Source of the DNA: Candidatus Sigynarchaeota archaeon
GTDB taxonomy: Archaea > Asgardarchaeota > Lokiarchaeia > Sigynarchaeales > Sigynarchaeaceae
Direction of reading: 5' to 3'
NCBI GenBank assembly: GCA_030587525.1
Contig: JAUQYW010000716.1
Span: 1 to 31,800, forward strand
Length of the DNA stretch: 31,800 bases
The position numbers and the translations under genes are program-made. The first letter of the stretch is position 1. Each line of letters opens with the position of its first letter. Below, piece by piece: positions 1 to 7,966 of the stretch. The notes under the pieces were generated by a model. That model made no database searches, was not told the DNA's origin, and was given only the letters and a program-made list of their open reading frames with translations.

Positions 1-1
1 C

Positions 2-1093
2 CGGCTCGGGCTCGTGTGCCATTCCGAAGTGTTCCAGGCATCGGATTTCTTTATGAAATACATCAACCGCGTCCCGTACTTTCTCCTTGGCATCTACGTG
101 CTCGTGGTCACGATCGTCGCGATGATGGCCGGGGCGATCGCCATCAACCTGGTCTTGGCCATGATCCTTTCCATTCTCGGTTTTGCTATCGAAGGTTTGA
201 TACGTTTCGTGAAATATCGTGCAATGTATTCCCGATTTGCAGTCATCAAGGATTCCGAAAACATCATCATCGAAAAACAAGCTGAACACGAAGAAAAAAT
301 CGGCATCTATTTTCTGGCTCATTCCGATTCCAAGAGCGAGTTGCCCGATCCAAAAATCTGGATGGCGGTGGAATACGTGTCTGTTTTTTTCGGATCGGTG
401 ATCCTGGCCATGCATATTTTCATTTACACGATCTTTTCAATCTTGACCGGCGGCCTGGTGCTGCATCCAAGCTGGATATTTTTCTACGGCATTGGATTGG
501 CCGTGATCGATATGCTGCGAATGTCGACGTCATATTTCGAAGGTGAGTCCCCTGGTGCCAGTGATGATGCCATCGGCGTCGCCATGGAGCTCGAGCTGAT
601 GAAGCGGATCGAGAACCACGCCTTCCAACACGTACGCGTGACGAGCGTCATCACGGGTGCAGAGGAGGTTGGTGAAGCAGGGGCTTACTGTTTCTTGAAG
701 AAACGGGCAAAAACCTTGTCACCAGTAACATCACATTTCATCGTGATCGATTCGCTCACGACGTATCGGTTCCACTACTTCACCTCACGCGGGTTCACGT
801 TCAGGCCTTTTTCTCGGTTAATCTTGAAAGCAATGAACAACTTGTTGCGTACGAATCATGAAACCACGAAACCCTTTTCATTTCACAAGCTATGGATGCC
901 ACCACCCGTAAATACGGATCACAGTCCCGTGGTCAAGCTCGGTTTTCCAGCATTTGTTATGGAATCGACCGTCGGATATACCCATACGCGGCACGACACG
1001 ATCGATCGCATCGATTTCCAAGCATCTGCCAAGACAATTGATTTCCTCGTTGCACTGCTGGATGAAATCGACACTATTGCTGGAACGAAATAA
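2..1093 (+). CDS. Integral-membrane M28-family metallopeptidase (5' end outside window)
   Basis: Zinc-dependent exopeptidase of the M28 (aminopeptidase Y/S-like) type. The frame is open to the window edge; a GTG lies at 14, but an N-terminal part is probably missing. Numbering from that GTG, the ligand set reads H103 in AHSDS, D184 in GASDDA, the Glu pair 217-218 in TGAEEVG, D246 in VIDS and H327 in HTRHDT, so the site looks intact. Hydrophobic segments at about 21-65 would anchor it. Two more, at about 119-150 and 153-170, lie between the first His and the Asp ligand, so a membrane hairpin appears to be inserted in the peptidase fold. The M28 gene at 19655-20824 shares this layout. The ATPase gene follows after 27 nt on the same strand. 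The family call is firm; the substrate is unknown. Confidence 0.82.
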   Translation, partial: RLGLVCHSEVFQASDFFMKYINRVPYFLLGIYVLVVTIVAMMAGAIAINLVLAMILSILGFAIEGLIRFVKYRAMYSRFAVIKDSENIIIEKQAEHEEKIGIYFLAHSDSKSELPDPKIWMAVEYVSVFFGSVILAMHIFIYTIFSILTGGLVLHPSWIFFYGIGLAVIDMLRMSTSYFEGESPGASDDAIGVAMELELMKRIENHAFQHVRVTSVITGAEEVGEAGAYCFLKKRAKTLSPVTSHFIVIDSLTTYRFHYFTSRGFTFRPFSRLILKAMNNLLRTNHETTKPFSFHKLWMPPPVNTDHSPVVKLGFPAFVMESTVGYTHTRHDTIDRIDFQASAKTIDFLVALLDEIDTIAGTK

Positions 1094-1120
1094 ATTATAC
1101 AGTTAAAAATCTGATAAAGT

Positions 1121-1921
1121 ATGATCCTGCTCGAATCGGTAAAAATGCGGGATGTGCCCGAAAATGAGGGATTCCCGTTCACGGTTCCCGTGATAAAAAA
1201 CCTCGGGGAATTGCGATTCGAGACGCCGGTTACCATTTTCATCGGCGAGAACGGCACTGGAAAATCCACGTTGCTCGAAGGCATCGCCGCTTCCATTAAC
1301 TCGATCACGATCGGTGGCGACGACATCGGGAAGGACGAAACGCTGTCACACGCAAGGCGGCTTGCAAAGCATATGATCCTGGTATGGAAATTCAAGAGCC
1401 AGCGAGGATTCTTTTTACGGGCGGAAGACTTCTTCAATTTTTCCAAGATGCTCAACAAGACCAGAAAGGAAATGGAAGTCGAGATCGAGCGGGTGAAGAC
1501 CGAGTACGAGGGCCATTCGAAACTGGCGCAGGACCTGGCCAAGGCACCTTTCGTGAGCTCCATAGCGGCAATGGAATCCCGATACGGGACGGACCTCGAT
1601 GGCCGGTCGCACGGGGAAAGCTTCATGCAGCTCTTCAAGGCACGTTTTGTCCCGAACGGGTTTTACATCCTCGACGAGCCGGAGGCCCCGCTGTCACCCG
1701 TCAGGCAACTTGCGTTGATCGCCATGATGAAGGACATGGTGGAACAAGGCTGCCAGTTCTTGATCGCGACGCACTCCCCCATTTTGATGGCATATCCGGG
1801 TGCGACCATCTTGAGTCTCGATGATATCCCCCTGAAGAAAATCACGTTCGACGAGATCGAGCACGTGAAGCTCTTGCGGGCATTTCTCAACGACCCGGAC
1901 AATTACTTGCGCCGTTTGTAA
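1121..1921 (+). CDS. ABC-type AAA ATPase, COG3910-like
   Basis: A 266-residue single-domain P-loop ATPase without membrane segments. Walker A is GENGTGKST at residues 42-50. A signature-like SHGES is at 163-167, Walker B FYILDEPEA at 181-189 and the switch His at 218 in ATHSP. A short charged helical stretch (about 108-140) replaces the long coiled coil of SMC/Rad50 proteins. This is the pattern of the small soluble predicted ATPases of the COG3910/AAA_23 type, whose role is poorly defined. The ATG at 1121 gives a typical N-terminus running into the first beta strand. The gene follows the M28 peptidase by 27 nt and may be cotranscribed. It is unlikely to be a transporter subunit, because no permease is adjacent and the domain lacks the LSGGQ form. 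Confidence 0.8.
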   Translation: MILLESVKMRDVPENEGFPFTVPVIKNLGELRFETPVTIFIGENGTGKSTLLEGIAASINSITIGGDDIGKDETLSHARRLAKHMILVWKFKSQRGFFLRAEDFFNFSKMLNKTRKEMEVEIERVKTEYEGHSKLAQDLAKAPFVSSIAAMESRYGTDLDGRSHGESFMQLFKARFVPNGFYILDEPEAPLSPVRQLALIAMMKDMVEQGCQFLIATHSPILMAYPGATILSLDDIPLKKITFDEIEHVKLLRAFLNDPDNYLRRL

Positions 1922-1975
1922 AATGGTTCCGTGTTTAACCACAGTCGTAACTACTCGTTAAAAAGGTGGTCGTAT

Positions 1976-2902
1976 CTATATGAGCACGAAACCAGCTGCT
2001 TGTTGCACGACCTTGCCGCTCTTCATAAGATATCGCAAGTGGTTCTCGATCATGATCCTTTCAGCGATCAAGAGATATTCCTTGAAACTGTCATAACGGC
2101 GATAAACGATGTTTTTTCCTGCCAGATCCGCCGGGGTTCTTGGAATTTTCGTGTCCATCAACGCAAGGAGCCGCTCGTTCCTGTCGTCGATCCGCTTGAG
2201 GTATTTTTCGAGACGGTCCCGGACAGTGGATTTACCGGTGATGGCGCCCTCGTGGCTGGTGATCGCGATGTCGATGTCCAGCGCCATGATTTTCTTGATG
2301 GACGCCTCGAAATCGAAAATGTTGGCATCGAGCGTTCCATACCAGGGTCCAAAGCTCGATAAATCGATGTCCCCGAGAAACGCGAGATGGTGCTGGTGCT
2401 CGTACAAGCATATATGCCCCGCCGTGTGGCCGGGCGCGTGGATGACATCGAAACAATAATCACCGAGTTCCAGCGCGTGCTCGCCCGGCCCGAGGCTCAT
2501 GACGTCGCCGAACGGCTCGATGCCGAGGGATTCCATGAAGATCGTGAATTGCTTCTCTATGCCGGAACCGTCGAGCCCGTAATTGCGATAGAACGTGCTC
2601 ATGTCTCGCAGAGGAGAAATGTCTGCGGGATGGCTTAAGAACATCGCTCCACGGAGAAGGAGATGATTGTGCGTGTGATCCTCGTGCCAATGCGACAAGA
2701 TGACCTTCGCGATCTTGAACTCCTTCCGCAACTTTCGCGTCGTGCGGGATCCCAGGCCGCAATCGATCAGCGCCGCCGAATTATCCGCGCTACTCGTCTT
2801 AATGATCAACGAGTTCGAGTTCGGATATTTTGCTTCGTTCTCGCCCTGGACGAAAAGGATCCCGGGCAACACATCTTGGACGAGTTTGTCAATGTCGCTC
2901 AT
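1976..2902 (-). CDS. Metallo-beta-lactamase-fold hydrolase
   Basis: A 308-residue cytoplasmic hydrolase of the MBL superfamily. The metal motif HWHEDH is at residues 71-76, with H159 in APGHTAGH, Asp178/180 in FLGDID and H217 in ITSHEG, so a binuclear zinc site is plausible. The spacing resembles glyoxalase II-like and CoA- or thioester-hydrolase-like members rather than RNases: there is no beta-CASP domain. It is the last gene of the lipoyl-assembly operon, starting 15 nt after the lipoate ligase stop on the same strand. That position suggests, without proving, a role in lipoyl or acyl turnover. No clear Shine-Dalgarno precedes the ATG at 2902, so translation may be coupled to the gene before it. 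Alternative: an unrelated MBL enzyme that merely shares the transcript. Confidence 0.82.
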   Translation of the reverse strand: MSDIDKLVQDVLPGILFVQGENEAKYPNSNSLIIKTSSADNSAALIDCGLGSRTTRKLRKEFKIAKVILSHWHEDHTHNHLLLRGAMFLSHPADISPLRDMSTFYRNYGLDGSGIEKQFTIFMESLGIEPFGDVMSLGPGEHALELGDYCFDVIHAPGHTAGHICLYEHQHHLAFLGDIDLSSFGPWYGTLDANIFDFEASIKKIMALDIDIAITSHEGAITGKSTVRDRLEKYLKRIDDRNERLLALMDTKIPRTPADLAGKNIVYRRYDSFKEYLLIAERIMIENHLRYLMKSGKVVQQAAGFVLI

Positions 2903-2917
2903 GGTCGAATCATCGCG

Positions 2918-3742
2918 CTACAAGAAGCAGCTTCCCATTGCAGTACCATCAAGGTTATAGATGTATCCGGGTGTTGAATGCTTTTCCGCGAGCAACTTGC
3001 GTGCTTGCTGCATTTCACCGTCATCGATGCCGCGGGCTTCAAGCCGTGCATTGTATTCCTTCTCGAACCCGGCCACCAAAGCCTTTTTTAGCGCGGACAT
3101 CGTGATTGTCTGGACGTGTTCCTTGATCGTCGTGAACTTGCCCTTGAAACGCCCCAGTGTTTCTTTATCCGGCACGATTTTCATGACGCGGAGTATGGTG
3201 TCGAGATCGTAGTCGATTGTGATGGTGGAATGCAAGAAGGTCAAGGTCGAGGTTGCCAGCATTGCTTGGCCCGTGATTTTCTTGTCGTTCATCGTGATGT
3301 CAGAGTTTTGCTGGTACTTGACTTTCAACCCGAGCCGGTCGAGCCCCGTGACGATTGCCCGGGAGAGCACCGCGTATTTTCCGCCCATCTTTACCGGGAA
3401 TCCCGGGGGATTGCGCACGACGACAGAAATCCCCAGCTGGGCATCGGCCGTGGGAACGCCCATGATGATGGCTCCGCCGCCGGTGATGCGCCGGCCGACT
3501 TGCAAGCCCCGTTCCTGGACATATCCCGTGTCAATTTCCTTGATGTCCTGATGGCAACCCACGACGACCGATGGTGGGGAGAACTGGTAGAATCGCACGA
3601 CGTTCGAGCCAACAAACTCCGGCCGGTCCATGCTTTCGAACAAGGCGTCATCGATGGCAAGGCCGAGCTGGACGGGGTATGCTTGGTCATCGATGAGCCG
3701 CCAAGTGGCTTTCGGAAACTTGAACGCGGTTTTCTCTTCCAT
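2918..3742 (-). CDS. Lipoate-protein ligase family (LplA/LipB-like)
   Basis: A 274-residue enzyme expected to attach lipoate or octanoate to lipoyl domains (GcvH, 2-oxoacid dehydrogenase E2). The hallmark RRITGGG is at residues 84-90 (family: RRxSGGG), and NDKKITGQA at 152-160 carries the lysine that contacts lipoyl-AMP. The segment FLHSTITIDYDLD (169-181) is also typical of LplA. A C-terminal helical part (about 195-260) resembles the LplA accessory domain, so the protein may be self-sufficient. The frame stays open upstream to a candidate start at 3787, but that lies inside the radical-SAM gene. The ATG at 3742, six nt after that gene's stop, is preferred. It lies between two radical-SAM proteins and an MBL hydrolase, matching the sLpl-LipS1/LipS2 lipoylation clusters reported in archaea and some bacteria. 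Confidence 0.85.
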   Translation of the reverse strand: MEEKTAFKFPKATWRLIDDQAYPVQLGLAIDDALFESMDRPEFVGSNVVRFYQFSPPSVVVGCHQDIKEIDTGYVQERGLQVGRRITGGGAIIMGVPTADAQLGISVVVRNPPGFPVKMGGKYAVLSRAIVTGLDRLGLKVKYQQNSDITMNDKKITGQAMLATSTLTFLHSTITIDYDLDTILRVMKIVPDKETLGRFKGKFTTIKEHVQTITMSALKKALVAGFEKEYNARLEARGIDDGEMQQARKLLAEKHSTPGYIYNLDGTAMGSCFL

Positions 3743-3747
3743 AGCGG

Positions 3748-4782
3748 TCACACCGTGCGGATGTGTTTGCAAATCAAGGAACAACAATCATCATGAAATT
3801 CGATATTTAAGCCGAGTTCCCGCGCGTGCTGCGTCGTTTCCTCGAGCGGGAATGCGATGCCGTTGATGCCGCAGCGGATCGCAAATCGTTCAACCTGTTC
3901 CTTGAAATCCCCGTGAGGCCTCGCGCAGCCGAGCTGGACTGGTATCGCGGGGTTCAAGACCCGCGCCAGCAAGATGATTTTTTCAACAGTGTGAAGGTCG
4001 GGGGTGATTTTTTCCATTGGAGTTCCCGGGAAGGGCATGAGTATCACGAGCACGAGCACGTCGGGCTGGAGCTTGCCGAGCCTGGACAATGCTTCGACTT
4101 CCCCCTTGATTGCACCCCAATCAAGGCCAATAACCACGTGCGGCATGACCGGGATTTTCAAGCGCTTGCACGTCGACACCATGCGGGCATAGTCCGCGGG
4201 CTGCGTATTGAGATGGCAGACCGATCTCGCTGTGGCCCCGGACCCGATGAAGTCGAACATGATGCCGTCGACGCGTGCATCCTTGAACGCGGCGATCTCG
4301 TCATCCTCCATATAGCCAGAGTGAACCACGATCTCGATGTCGTGGTCTTTCTTTGCATTTCTCAACGCGTCGATGTTCTGGATGACCGGCACCTTTCCCT
4401 CTGCATCGGATCCGCCGGATACGAGGATTCCCTTGGCGCCGGATGCAATCACGTCGTTTAAGACTCGCTCGAACGTGGCATTCGTGGCACGGCGCATTAT
4501 GTTCAAGAGATACCCCCGGCAATGATCACATTGCAAGGCACACGCGGTTCCCGTGATCGAGATGCTTTCAAACACGCCTTTTTTTGCTGGAGCGAAATTA
4601 GTAATCTCGTACTGGACCTGGCTGAACCCGGGTGCGTGGCAATGGAGTGTGTTACCGAATCGCCGGATGCGATACTGGAAGCTTTGGCTCACCGCGGCGA
4701 CGGTTTCAGCCTCGCCGAGCTGGAGTATCGAGGCCGGATCTCGCCGGATCTTGTCGAGTATCGGAATTGTCGTGCGCGGCAC
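3748..4782 (-). CDS. Radical-SAM lipoyl synthase component, LipS1/LipS2 type (second gene)
   Basis: A radical-SAM enzyme whose cluster motif CxxxCxxC reads CALQCDHC, at residues 81-88 counted from the GTG at 4782. A GG-like SGGSDAEG motif and a full TIM-barrel-length sequence follow. Together with the next gene upstream and the ligase downstream, it matches the two-component lipoyl synthases LipS1/LipS2 first shown in Thermococcus, which insert sulfur at C6 and C8 of octanoyl groups. I cannot say with certainty which of the pair this is. The C-terminus carries a cysteine cluster, HDDCCSLIC, a candidate for auxiliary Fe-S ligands. Start: the GTG at 4782 has AAGGAG 8 nt upstream and lies just past the preceding stop (4799). 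An ATG at 4809 would overlap that gene by 11 nt and has a poorer ribosome site. Confidence 0.8.
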   Translation of the reverse strand: MPRTTIPILDKIRRDPASILQLGEAETVAAVSQSFQYRIRRFGNTLHCHAPGFSQVQYEITNFAPAKKGVFESISITGTACALQCDHCRGYLLNIMRRATNATFERVLNDVIASGAKGILVSGGSDAEGKVPVIQNIDALRNAKKDHDIEIVVHSGYMEDDEIAAFKDARVDGIMFDFIGSGATARSVCHLNTQPADYARMVSTCKRLKIPVMPHVVIGLDWGAIKGEVEALSRLGKLQPDVLVLVILMPFPGTPMEKITPDLHTVEKIILLARVLNPAIPVQLGCARPHGDFKEQVERFAIRCGINGIAFPLEETTQHARELGLNIEFHDDCCSLICKHIRTV

Positions 4783-4798
4783 ACCTCGGGCTCCTTGA

Positions 4799-5932
4799 TT
4801 ATGGTGCATCGTCGAGCAAGAAATCCTCGGCCTGGTCGAGGGGACGAATCCACGAATTGTCATCGTAATCGGTAAGCTGTCGTTTAATCAACTCGATGTC
4901 ACGGGCATCGGGCGGGAATGGGAAGTTGCGCATTTCACCTTTCGCGGCTTGAAATGGTGTGTTGTTCGAGTACGGCCGATTGCATGTGATGAAGTCTTGC
5001 TTGTTCTTGCAACCTTGCGTGAGAAATGCGATCCCGTCCTCGATGAGTTTTGTCACCTGCCCGGTGCCCATACCGAAATCGACGAGCTGATCCTTGTCGT
5101 TGAACGTCATGCGATCAAAGGCGGTGAGCTCCCGGTGGATCGATTCTCTAGCTAGCTGGATGCGGCGATACTTTCCGATGCCAGGCTGCGGCTCGTGTTC
5201 CATCGCAGATCCAGCTTCGGGGAAAAACGAAAACAGGTGCGTGTCGGCACCCAGCGCGTGGACCCATTGCATCACGGCGACAGCCTCGCGTTCCGTCTCC
5301 CCGATGCCGATCATCAAGTGGATGCTCGTGTCGACATTTCCGAACACGTCGATGGCATCGTGCAAGACTTCCCAGTACTTGTTCCACGAGTGGGGGCCTT
5401 GCACGCCGTGCCCTCTCAATCGTTCGAATATCGCCTCGGTCGAAGCATCGATGGCGATGCCGACCTTCTCAACACCTCCGTCGTGAATCGTTTCGAGCCA
5501 CGGCTTGTCCACCAGCGTCGGCGCGATCAAGACCGAGATATCCTTGTGCGCCTGTTTTAGCCGGCCCACGATGTCGATGGTGTCAGCCTTGGCACGCGGG
5601 TGGGTTACCATGGAAATGCAGGCACGTTTTATCTCCTGGCACGCGGGCGAGCTCAACGCTGCCACGATGTCGTTTGTCGGGTAGATCGGCCAGTGAACCC
5701 GGATGAACGTCTTGCCTTGATTTCCACCCGATGCCGCGCGCTCCCGGCCGAGGCCACAAAACGCGCAATTCGCCCGGCAACCATCCACATACGTGAGCAA
5801 TAGATTGAGGCAATATAGCCGGGCGTCGCGATAGAATGACCCCTTCTCGAAACCGAGTGCTAAGGCACCCGCGGTGCTCGTTTGGAGAAAATCTGGACAC
5901 TCTTGCTTGGTACCTTGATTGTGCGGTTTCAT
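4799..5932 (-). CDS. Radical-SAM lipoyl synthase component, LipS1/LipS2 type (first gene)
   Basis: A 377-residue biotin-synthase-like radical-SAM protein. The SAM-cluster motif CRANCAFC is at residues 52-59 in the context TYVDGCRANCAFCGLGRER. A C-terminal GCKNKQDFITCNRPYSNN stretch holds two more cysteines that could bind an auxiliary cluster. It is the first gene of the operon; the second radical-SAM gene, the ligase and the MBL gene follow with short spacings, so the four are probably cotranscribed. Of the known radical-SAM families this combination fits LipS1/LipS2 far better than classical LipA (no N-terminal CX4CX5C) or BioB (no bio genes nearby). ATG at 5932; a TATA-like element at 5989-6000 would give a leader of about 40 nt. 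Confidence 0.8.
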   Translation of the reverse strand: MKPHNQGTKQECPDFLQTSTAGALALGFEKGSFYRDARLYCLNLLLTYVDGCRANCAFCGLGRERAASGGNQGKTFIRVHWPIYPTNDIVAALSSPACQEIKRACISMVTHPRAKADTIDIVGRLKQAHKDISVLIAPTLVDKPWLETIHDGGVEKVGIAIDASTEAIFERLRGHGVQGPHSWNKYWEVLHDAIDVFGNVDTSIHLMIGIGETEREAVAVMQWVHALGADTHLFSFFPEAGSAMEHEPQPGIGKYRRIQLARESIHRELTAFDRMTFNDKDQLVDFGMGTGQVTKLIEDGIAFLTQGCKNKQDFITCNRPYSNNTPFQAAKGEMRNFPFPPDARDIELIKRQLTDYDDNSWIRPLDQAEDFLLDDAP

Positions 5933-5988
5933 AGTGGATTCTCAAGTTTCAGCTATTAAAGCGGTCTCTATTTGCCAATGAAGCGGTA

Positions 5989-6000
5989 TAATTTTATATC
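5989..6000 (-). promoter_or_regulatory. Putative TATA box of the lipoyl-assembly operon
   Basis: On the minus strand this reads GATATAAAATTA, a good archaeal TATA-like element about 60 nt upstream of the ATG at 5932. The start of transcription would fall near 5968. It lies in the 188-nt gap shared with the divergent surface-protein gene. Confidence 0.5.
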
Positions 6001-6023
6001 TGCTCCCGATTTTTTTATGTACA

Positions 6024-6049
6024 GCGTTTTGATTGGATTTTCAAAACGC
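6024..6049. repeat. Perfect 8-bp inverted repeat in a divergent promoter region
   Basis: Arms GCGTTTTG (6024-6031) and CAAAACGC (6042-6049) with a 10-nt spacer. The 18-nt centre-to-centre distance places both half-sites on almost the same DNA face, as for a dimeric regulator. It sits between the TATA candidates of the lipoyl operon and the surface-protein gene. A regulator site is inferred, not shown. Confidence 0.45.
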
Positions 6050-6093
6050 CCAGCACGACTGCCCCTTTTTTTCAAGCGGTGGTAGTCATGTCC

Positions 6094-6101
6094 TTTTAAT
6101 A
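6094..6101 (+). promoter_or_regulatory. Weak TATA-like box of the surface-protein gene
   Basis: TTTTAATA lies 24 nt before the ATG at 6121. This is the spacing expected for a leaderless archaeal transcript, and no Shine-Dalgarno is evident before the ATG. Confidence 0.35.
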
Positions 6102-6120
6102 GTGGCACGAGTGATAGTCT

Positions 6121-7824
6121 ATGCATAAAATCGCTTCTACTACCGTGATCTTATCCGGATTGGCCCTCGCCGTATTTGCTGGTGTTATATTCGTCACGCC
6201 TGGCGCGGGCATCGAACCATCGCAGGGATCAACTTCTCCGTACATTGATACCGCGGATGAATGGTGGAATTCCTCTGACACTTACTTCTATGCCGATGAT
6301 TACAACTGGACATACCAGGTGTGGGGATGCAACGCTACTGGCCATACCTACTTCGACGTGCTCCAGGAAACCAGCGAACGAACCGAGACATCGCAAAGCT
6401 GGAATGATTTCTACTACTACATTTACCTGGACTACACGAATTCGCAAACGACCATCACTAATGTTTCCGACGCGTCATCGATCGAGAGCGAAGGCGTGAA
6501 CTTCACGGGCGGCCAGGCCTACTATTACGTCTGGGTCTGGATGAGTTACTACACCTACACGACCCAGTTCAATAAGAGCTACACGATCTGGAACCTGGCA
6601 TGCGACGCTGACGGGAACATCTACACGGATGAAAACGACACGTACATCCGCCAGCCCGGCGTGATCAACCCGTCGAATTTTCATCCCGACAATGATACTT
6701 ACGACGGCGATACGGGAGATTCGGACTGGTATGACGAGTTTTTCGACACCTACAACGGTAACGAGACCTTGGCGAACGAGACCTACACGGAATTTTCCTA
6801 TGGCTACGAGATCTACCAATATTCGGGCACATGGGTTGAAGTGGAAAGCAGCGGGAGCGCGGTTTCCTCTGCCATGCACGCAATCTTCGAGGGGTATAGT
6901 CTCTATGAGGACAAGAATGCGAACGGTCGTGTGGATGTTTACATGACCGAGGACCCAGAATGGCCGGGGTATTATTACGTCAGTTCCGCGTCGGAATGGG
7001 CGTACAACTTGTATTACACGAACATGTCGAGCTTCGACATTGTTCCCGTGGTCAACGGCACCAACAGCAAGACCTTCTCGTTTACCCTCACGGGCATAGG
7101 AGCCGGCCTCGTGAATTACACGGATTCGTACGGCCTGGCATACGCCGAGAGCAATATCACGTATTGCTACATCCCACAAGAGACGACGGAATTCGCCTTT
7201 GATTGGAACGCAACGCAGGTAAATCTCAAGGTTTCGCATTCGATGTCGAAGATCTACGATTGGAAGGAATTCATTACGAACGGGAATAGCACTGCTGGAC
7301 TCGAGGCGCCGCACGTGGTCAAGGGTATGTCGCTTAGTATGAATTATTGGGGGGACTCCTGGAGTGAATCCTCGAATTGGGCTTACACGGAGACTCCAAA
7401 TGCCACTGAATCCGAATACGTTTCTAACGACACGTATTCGTTCAGCGCGGGCGGGACCGACATCATGCAAATCGACGCTTCTGGCACATATCTCTTGAAT
7501 GGCACCGCGACGAGGGATTTGGGGCTCGTTGTTATGCCAGAAGATGTCTGGAGCGCCCAGAGCAATTATTACGAGTCATCTGGCGAGGATACGGCCACGG
7601 GTTCCTATCAATGGAGCTCGAGCATCTATGTCTTTGGTGTCACCCTCAATGACTGGAGTGGCGGTTCGTTCCATATCGATCCCGTGTTCTCGACGTTGAT
7701 CCGGACACAGAGCTCTAATACAACTCCTCCCGTTGATGGATACTCTGTGCTCGTGATGCTTGGTGTTTCTGCGGCGATATCGGGCGTCCTTGCCAAGCGG
7801 TTCATTAAATCCAGGAAGGAATGA
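6121..7824 (+). CDS. Secreted, membrane-anchored surface glycoprotein (unknown family)
   Basis: A 567-residue protein of no family I recognise. A signal peptide or N-terminal helix spans about residues 5-27. The ectodomain is rich in Tyr, Trp, Asn, Ser and Thr with numerous NxS/T sequons, and one C-terminal helix (about 540-558) is followed by a short basic tail KRFIKSRKE. This is the usual architecture of archaeal cell-surface or S-layer-associated proteins: outside domain, single anchor, stop-transfer. Residues 264-272, DKNANGRVD, fit the DxNxNGxxD calcium loop of dockerin/EF-hand type, so a calcium-stabilised fold is possible. It has no operon partner. It diverges from the lipoyl operon and converges on the giant M14 gene, with T-tract terminators between. 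Confidence 0.8.
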   Translation: MHKIASTTVILSGLALAVFAGVIFVTPGAGIEPSQGSTSPYIDTADEWWNSSDTYFYADDYNWTYQVWGCNATGHTYFDVLQETSERTETSQSWNDFYYYIYLDYTNSQTTITNVSDASSIESEGVNFTGGQAYYYVWVWMSYYTYTTQFNKSYTIWNLACDADGNIYTDENDTYIRQPGVINPSNFHPDNDTYDGDTGDSDWYDEFFDTYNGNETLANETYTEFSYGYEIYQYSGTWVEVESSGSAVSSAMHAIFEGYSLYEDKNANGRVDVYMTEDPEWPGYYYVSSASEWAYNLYYTNMSSFDIVPVVNGTNSKTFSFTLTGIGAGLVNYTDSYGLAYAESNITYCYIPQETTEFAFDWNATQVNLKVSHSMSKIYDWKEFITNGNSTAGLEAPHVVKGMSLSMNYWGDSWSESSNWAYTETPNATESEYVSNDTYSFSAGGTDIMQIDASGTYLLNGTATRDLGLVVMPEDVWSAQSNYYESSGEDTATGSYQWSSSIYVFGVTLNDWSGGSFHIDPVFSTLIRTQSSNTTPPVDGYSVLVMLGVSAAISGVLAKRFIKSRKE

Positions 7825-7831
7825 ACTCGCG

Positions 7832-7850
7832 TTCTTTTTACTTTTTTTTA
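7832..7850 (+). terminator. T-tract terminator of the surface-protein gene
   Basis: A run of T residues interrupted once (TTTTTACTTTTTTTT) starts 9 nt after the stop at 7824, without a stem. This is the usual archaeal U-tract form. Confidence 0.55.
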
Positions 7851-7933
7851 TCTTACATTCTGCTTCGACCAGTGAACCTAAGGTGTTTCCAGGTGAGGAT
7901 CGAATGAAATTCAACGAGAAGGAATGAATACAA

Positions 7934-7966
7934 CAAAAAAATTTATGATTAAAAAAACAAAAAATA
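7934..7966 (-). terminator. T-tract terminator of the M14/ABC operon
   Basis: On the minus strand several T-runs (6, 7 and 7 T) follow the M14 stop directly. Together with the plus-strand T-tract at 7832-7850 they isolate two convergent genes. The rest of the 142-nt gap shows nothing else. Confidence 0.55.

Noticed and set aside
6475..7470. Minus-strand ORF of 331 codons opposite the surface protein
   Set aside because: It is Val/Arg/Ile-rich without any domain. The plus frame has signal peptide, sequons and anchor.
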